NCBI GenBank assembly: GCA_910592205.1
Contig: CAJVPJ010001368.1
Span: 1 to 10,231 of the forward strand
Direction of reading: 5' to 3'
Length of the DNA stretch: 10,231 nt
Source: Paraglomus occultum
Lineage: Eukaryota; Glomeromycota; Glomeromycetes; Paraglomerales; Paraglomeraceae
The notes under the pieces are model-generated. The model saw only the letters and a program-made list of their open reading frames with translations, was not told where the DNA came from and searched no databases. The stretch's first letter is position 1. Each line of letters begins with the position of its first letter. Below are positions 7,384-10,231 of this stretch, piece after piece. Both the position numbers and the translations under genes were made by a program.

Positions 7384-7559
7384 AAATAAAGAAAAAATTA
7401 TAAGCATAAATAACGATTATTAAGAACAAACCAGCGACAAAAATCGTTGCTAACTAAGTCAAAGAAATTAGGGGAACGTACATTTTTTTGGTGGTGATTT
7501 ACGGAAACAGTTAAAATAGCAAGAATAAAAAGAAGTAATTCGCGAAAAATATAAATTAT
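7384..7559. other. 176-bp non-coding gap between rplT and the HIT gene
   Basis: No ATG occurs on the plus strand and only a 9-codon frame on the minus strand, so it is not coding. It holds a 6-bp inverted repeat (AACGAT 7412-7417 with ATCGTT 7443-7448, long loop) enclosing GCGAC/GTTGC pairing, and a weak promoter before the HIT gene. No tRNA-like or known small-RNA structure is recognisable. No U-tract terminator follows rplT. Confidence 0.5.
7488..7517 (+). promoter_or_regulatory. Weak candidate promoter for HIT-AAA-proS
   Basis: TTGGTG (7488-7493), an 18-bp spacer, TAAAAT (7512-7517), about 43 bp before the HIT start. It is the only plausible pair in the gap and would serve the next three genes. 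AT-rich DNA makes chance matches common. Confidence 0.3.
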
Positions 7560-7961
7560 ATGGCATGTCTATTTTGCGAAATTGTCACAAAAAGAACTAA
7601 GGCTTATATCGTTGAGGAAAATGAAGGAGCAATAGCAATTTTAGACCTTTTTCCCGCAAGCGACGGACATATATTAATCATTACCAAGCAACATTTTACC
7701 AATATCACTGAAGTGGACGAAAAAAGTTGAGAATATTTATTACCTTTAGTAAAAAAAATTATTAATAAATTAAAAAATAATCTTCCAACACCACCCCAAG
7801 GATTTAATATTATTAGTAACATCAATGAAATTGCGTCCCAAAGTATTTTTCATTTGCATATTCATATTATCCCAAAATACGAAAAAAATGAGGGATTTAT
7901 TTGAACTAGTAAACCTAAATTAAAATATAACTTAGAACAAGTATTTGAAAAATTAAAATAA
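7560..7961 (+). CDS. HIT-family nucleotide-binding protein
   Basis: 133 residues, standard for the Hint branch of the histidine-triad superfamily: small nucleotide hydrolases or transferases acting on adenosine-linked substrates such as AMP-amidates and aminoacyl-AMP. It opens with the CxxC pair (Cys3, Cys6) in CLFCEI, has LDLFPASDGHILIITKQH at about 32-49, and ends with the triad HLHIHII at 98-104 (His98, His100, His102), where the middle histidines form the nucleophile site. TGA is Trp at codons 57 and 115. The stop TAA (7959-7961) shares its last base with the ATG of the AAA+ gene, so the two are probably translationally coupled. Hydrolysis of aminoacyl-adenylates by Hint proteins would suit the nearby aminoacyl-tRNA synthetase gene, but that is inference. 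Confidence 0.93.
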
Positions 7962-9272
7962 TGAACTCAACTAACACCCACCAAGATAACAAAGAAAACA
8001 GTAATTATTATTACCCTCACAAAAAAAACCCATTGGGAAAAGTATCAAATTTACTATCTGGTTTTTGGCAGTTTTTTTTTTACAATTTTAATTATCTTAA
8101 TTAGCAATTCAAATACTAACAAAGAGATTAGAAAATTAAGAAGACAGTCAATAATAAATAGTGAGCAAAATCAGGAAAATTTTGATGAGGATAATAAAAA
8201 ACCCAAACATGAATACAGTTCCGAATTTATTAAACCTAATCCAGCACAAAAAAACGAAAATTGAATTCAGGACAGCATTGCCAAAGAAAGTGTCCGTAAA
8301 GAGGTAGAAACCTGAATTAATTCTTTTAAATATCTTCCGGAATATTTTGCGAAGGAAGGCCCAGAAATCGATAAACATGTTTTACTAAGTGGTCCGCCAG
8401 GGACAGGAAAAACCCATTTAGCTGAGACCTTCTGCCAAAATGAGGCTTTGGAATATGCCTTCGTGAAATTTGATACTGTTTTATGAAAAGGTTCGAGCAT
8501 TATTAAGCAAGAAGTGGCTTTAAATCAAGCAAAGAATATACTACGAAACGAAGAGGCTCGCCAAAAAAGATTAGGAATTAAAGAAAAAATTAAGCCAGTG
8601 GTAATGGTAATTGACGAACTTGACTCAGTCGGCATTAAGGATCTTTCGCCTGGCAATTCATCCAGCCGCGATGAAGTGGATGGACTTTTGAAAATGTTTG
8701 ACGAAATAAACAATAAGAAATTAAATATTATTGTAATTGGGATTACTAATTATCCCGAAGCGTTGGACCCGGCTTTGGTGCGACCGGGACGGCTAGGACG
8801 GAGGATTGAGGTAGGATATCCAACTGATGAAGAAATCGATAAATTAATGGATTATTTGGAAAAAGAAATGAAAGGCGAACGCGGATATAAGTTTGTTGAT
8901 AACAAAGATAAATGGTCGAAAGAAAGAAATAATGAGAAGACAATAATAAAATGACCGAATGATTTTTGGTCCGAAGTTCGACGAATTACTAAGGAAATAA
9001 GGGCCAAATATTCGAAAGAAATAAAATTTGGTGGCCTCACATTACCAGCAGGGCAGATTAACACCGGATTTACTTTGCGGGATTTAGAAAAGTTTGTTGG
9101 GGTTTGCTTGGCTGCCAAAAGCGGAAAAAATATCCAAGAAATTATCCCAAGTAGTCAGGATTACGAAGCAGAATTAGAAAAGGAAATGCAAAAACGAATT
9201 AAGGAAACAAAATTTGTACGCATCACTCCTAAACCTACTCCCCCCACTAAGGAAAAAGAGGAGGAAATTTAA
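7961..9272 (+). CDS. Membrane-anchored AAA+ ATPase, frame broken by one base in a T10 run
   Basis: The ATG at 7961 overlaps the HIT stop. The first frame gives 47 residues and ends at TAG 8102-8104. The remaining 1.2 kb is open in another frame, which has no ATG until deep in the ATPase. The two parts join inside ten T's (8072-8081): one T fewer gives a continuous 436-residue protein with a hydrophobic segment at about 34-48. Numbered on that product: Walker A GPPGTGKT at 144-151; Walker B VVMVIDE at 213-219; sensor-1 Asn263 in GITNYPEAL; and RPGRLGRR at 274-281 with arginine-finger candidates Arg277 and Arg280, as in the classic AAA clade (FtsH, SpoVK). TGA is Trp at several positions. After the AAA module there is about 150 residues of charged helix and a Pro/Lys/Glu tail, but no HEXXH zinc-protease motif, so it is not FtsH. 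Substrate is unknown. It lies 6 bp before proS. The extra T may be a sequencing error, a phase-variation state, a slippage site or a real mutation. Confidence 0.75.
8072..8081 (+). repeat. T10 homopolymer at the frame break
   Basis: Ten consecutive T's, encoding Phe residues at the start of the hydrophobic anchor of the AAA+ protein. Nine would keep the reading frame; ten lead to TAG at 8102. The position in a membrane helix is tolerant of Phe insertions but not of frame loss. Confidence 0.85.
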
Positions 9273-9278
9273 TTAAAC

Positions 9279-10231
9279 ATGGAAAAAGAAGATAAATACA
9301 GTAAATTACTAACTGAGGGAGGATTATTTTCTTATGGGGCAACTAAAGGGAGTTTTATTTTGCCCCCTCGTGGCTATGCACTGTGAAAAAATATCCAAAA
9401 TGTTCTAGACGAAAAATTTACCCGCCATGGGGTTCAAAATGTCCTTCTACCAACCCTTATCCCGCTCGATTTACTAGAAAAAGAAAAAAAACATATTGCT
9501 GGATTTAGCCCCGAGTGCTACTATGTAGAAAGGATTGGCGAAAAAAAAACCGAAATTCCCTTAGTGTTGCGTCCCACTAGCGAAGTAATATTTTATGATT
9601 GGTATCGTCAAGTTCTCCACAGCTATCGACAATTGCCTTTTTTATACAATCAGTGATGCTCGGTCTTTCGAGCCGAAAAGAATACTAGTCCTTTTTTTCG
9701 CAATACCGAATTCCTTTGACAAGAGGGCCACACTATTCACGCCAGCGAACAAGAGGCACAAAAACTCGCTCTAAACATTCTGGATGATTATCAGGATTAC
9801 GCTGAAAGCACTCTTTGTCTCGGAGTAATAGTTGGTAAAAAAACCAAAGGCGAAAGGTTTGCCGGAGCCTTAGAGACCTACACCGTAGAATGTTTATTGC
9901 CAGACGGCCAGTGCTTACAGTTTGCTACTAGTCATTATTTTGGGGATAATTTCTGCCGTCTAATGAATGTCAAATTTCAGAATAAAGACAATCAAAATCA
10001 ATATCCTTTTTCGACCTCCTGAGGCACCTCAACCCGAGCCATAGGAGCCATTGCCAAAGCTCATGCCGATAATTGAGGCTTAATTTTACCTTTTGATATC
10101 GCACCCGTCCAAATCGCTATTATTCTGATTGGAGAAAGCCAAGGATTAGTTAATTATTACCAAGAAATTTATGCCTCATTAAGTCCGCATTATCGCTGCC
10201 AGTTATACAACAAAAACAAACAAGTCAATTT
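9279..10231 (+). CDS. proS: Prolyl-tRNA synthetase, archaeal/eukaryotic type (3' end cut by window)
   Basis: Charges tRNA-Pro with proline. 317 codons are present before the window edge, covering the class II catalytic core and the start of the anticodon-binding domain. Motif 1 lies in the PPRGYALWKNIQ region (about 29-40). RPTSE is at 98-102. Motif 2 is FRAEKN...TEFLWQEGHT (Phe130 onward). Proline- and ATP-site blocks are ERFAGALETYT and FATSHYFG. Motif 3 is TSWGTSTRAIGA with Arg253. LPFDIAPVQIAII then opens the HGTP anticodon-binding domain. TGA is Trp in QWCS, FLWQ, TSWG and DNWG. The absence of the long editing insertion between motifs 2 and 3, and the TSWG-STR block, mark the archaeal/eukaryotic-like class also found in other mycoplasmas. 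The N-terminus is shorter than in many relatives. The start is 6 bp after the AAA+ stop. GGAGG lies about 14 bases upstream of the ATG, too far for a normal ribosome binding site. Confidence 0.96.

Noticed and set aside
7365-7400. Intrinsic terminator after rplT
   Set aside because: CAAGG/CCTTG forms a 5-bp stem, but what follows is A-rich, not a U-tract.
7962-8100. An alternative start for the ATPase in the downstream frame, avoiding the frame break
   Set aside because: That frame opens right after the HIT stop but has no ATG. Its N-terminus would be less plausible than the ATG coupled to the HIT stop, though a rare start such as ATT cannot be fully excluded.
8148-8500. Minus-strand frames within the ATPase gene
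   Set aside because: They are antisense shadows of a gene with intact catalytic motifs.
7961-9272. FtsH protease
   Set aside because: The AAA module and anchor resemble FtsH, but there is no HEXXH motif or protease domain, and the C-terminus is a charged helix.

Overview
The window reads as a chromosomal segment of a wall-less, AT-rich bacterium of the Mollicutes (Mycoplasma-like) type. The strongest evidence is the genetic code. In-frame TGA occurs in nearly every protein gene except rlmB, rpmG and the two smallest hypothetical or UPF genes, and wherever the residue is conserved it falls on an invariant tryptophan (EF-G codons 73 and 121, L20 'RRLW', ProRS 'FLWQEG' and 'TSWG'). That fits translation table 4 and rules out the TGA=Gly code of Absconditabacteria/Gracilibacteria. 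A UPF0154/YneF protein and an archaeal/eukaryotic-type prolyl-tRNA synthetase fit the same group. Species cannot be named from the sequence. The moderate base composition and the paralogous membrane proteins would suit a haemoplasma or an endosymbiotic Mycoplasma relative, but this is a guess.

Layout. Positions 1-1536 (minus strand) hold three adjacent unknown genes. Two are clear paralogs with one transmembrane helix and a coiled coil. The third, between them, is a 61-residue miniature that appears to keep the N-terminal signature and the post-membrane cysteine motif but lacks the membrane helix. A 122-bp divergent region carries a good minus-strand promoter with a small palindrome in its spacer. 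From 1659 everything is on the plus strand: fusA (EF-G); a 320-residue tail-anchored coiled-coil protein of unknown function preceded by a (TA)9 tract; rlmB (SpoU-type rRNA methyltransferase); rsmH (16S rRNA m4C methyltransferase); a UPF0154 membrane protein; rpmG (L33); rplT (L20); a 176-bp gap; a HIT-family protein; a membrane-anchored AAA+ ATPase broken by one extra base in a ten-T run; and proS, cut by the window end.

Most of the plus strand is a translation module: elongation, two rRNA methyltransferases, two large-subunit proteins and one aminoacyl-tRNA synthetase. The genes are packed with gaps of 6-15 bp or 1-bp overlaps in two runs (rsmH to rplT, HIT to proS). The accessory content consists of the minus-strand paralogs, the tail-anchored protein and the AAA+ ATPase. 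All are membrane-associated and lack a recognisable enzymatic domain other than the AAA+ module. Two simple repeats, (TA)9 before the tail-anchored gene and T10 inside the ATPase gene, sit where length change would alter expression. Almost no gene has a Shine-Dalgarno sequence. No intergenic stretch exceeds 300 bp, and no tRNA, rRNA, CRISPR array or insertion sequence was seen.
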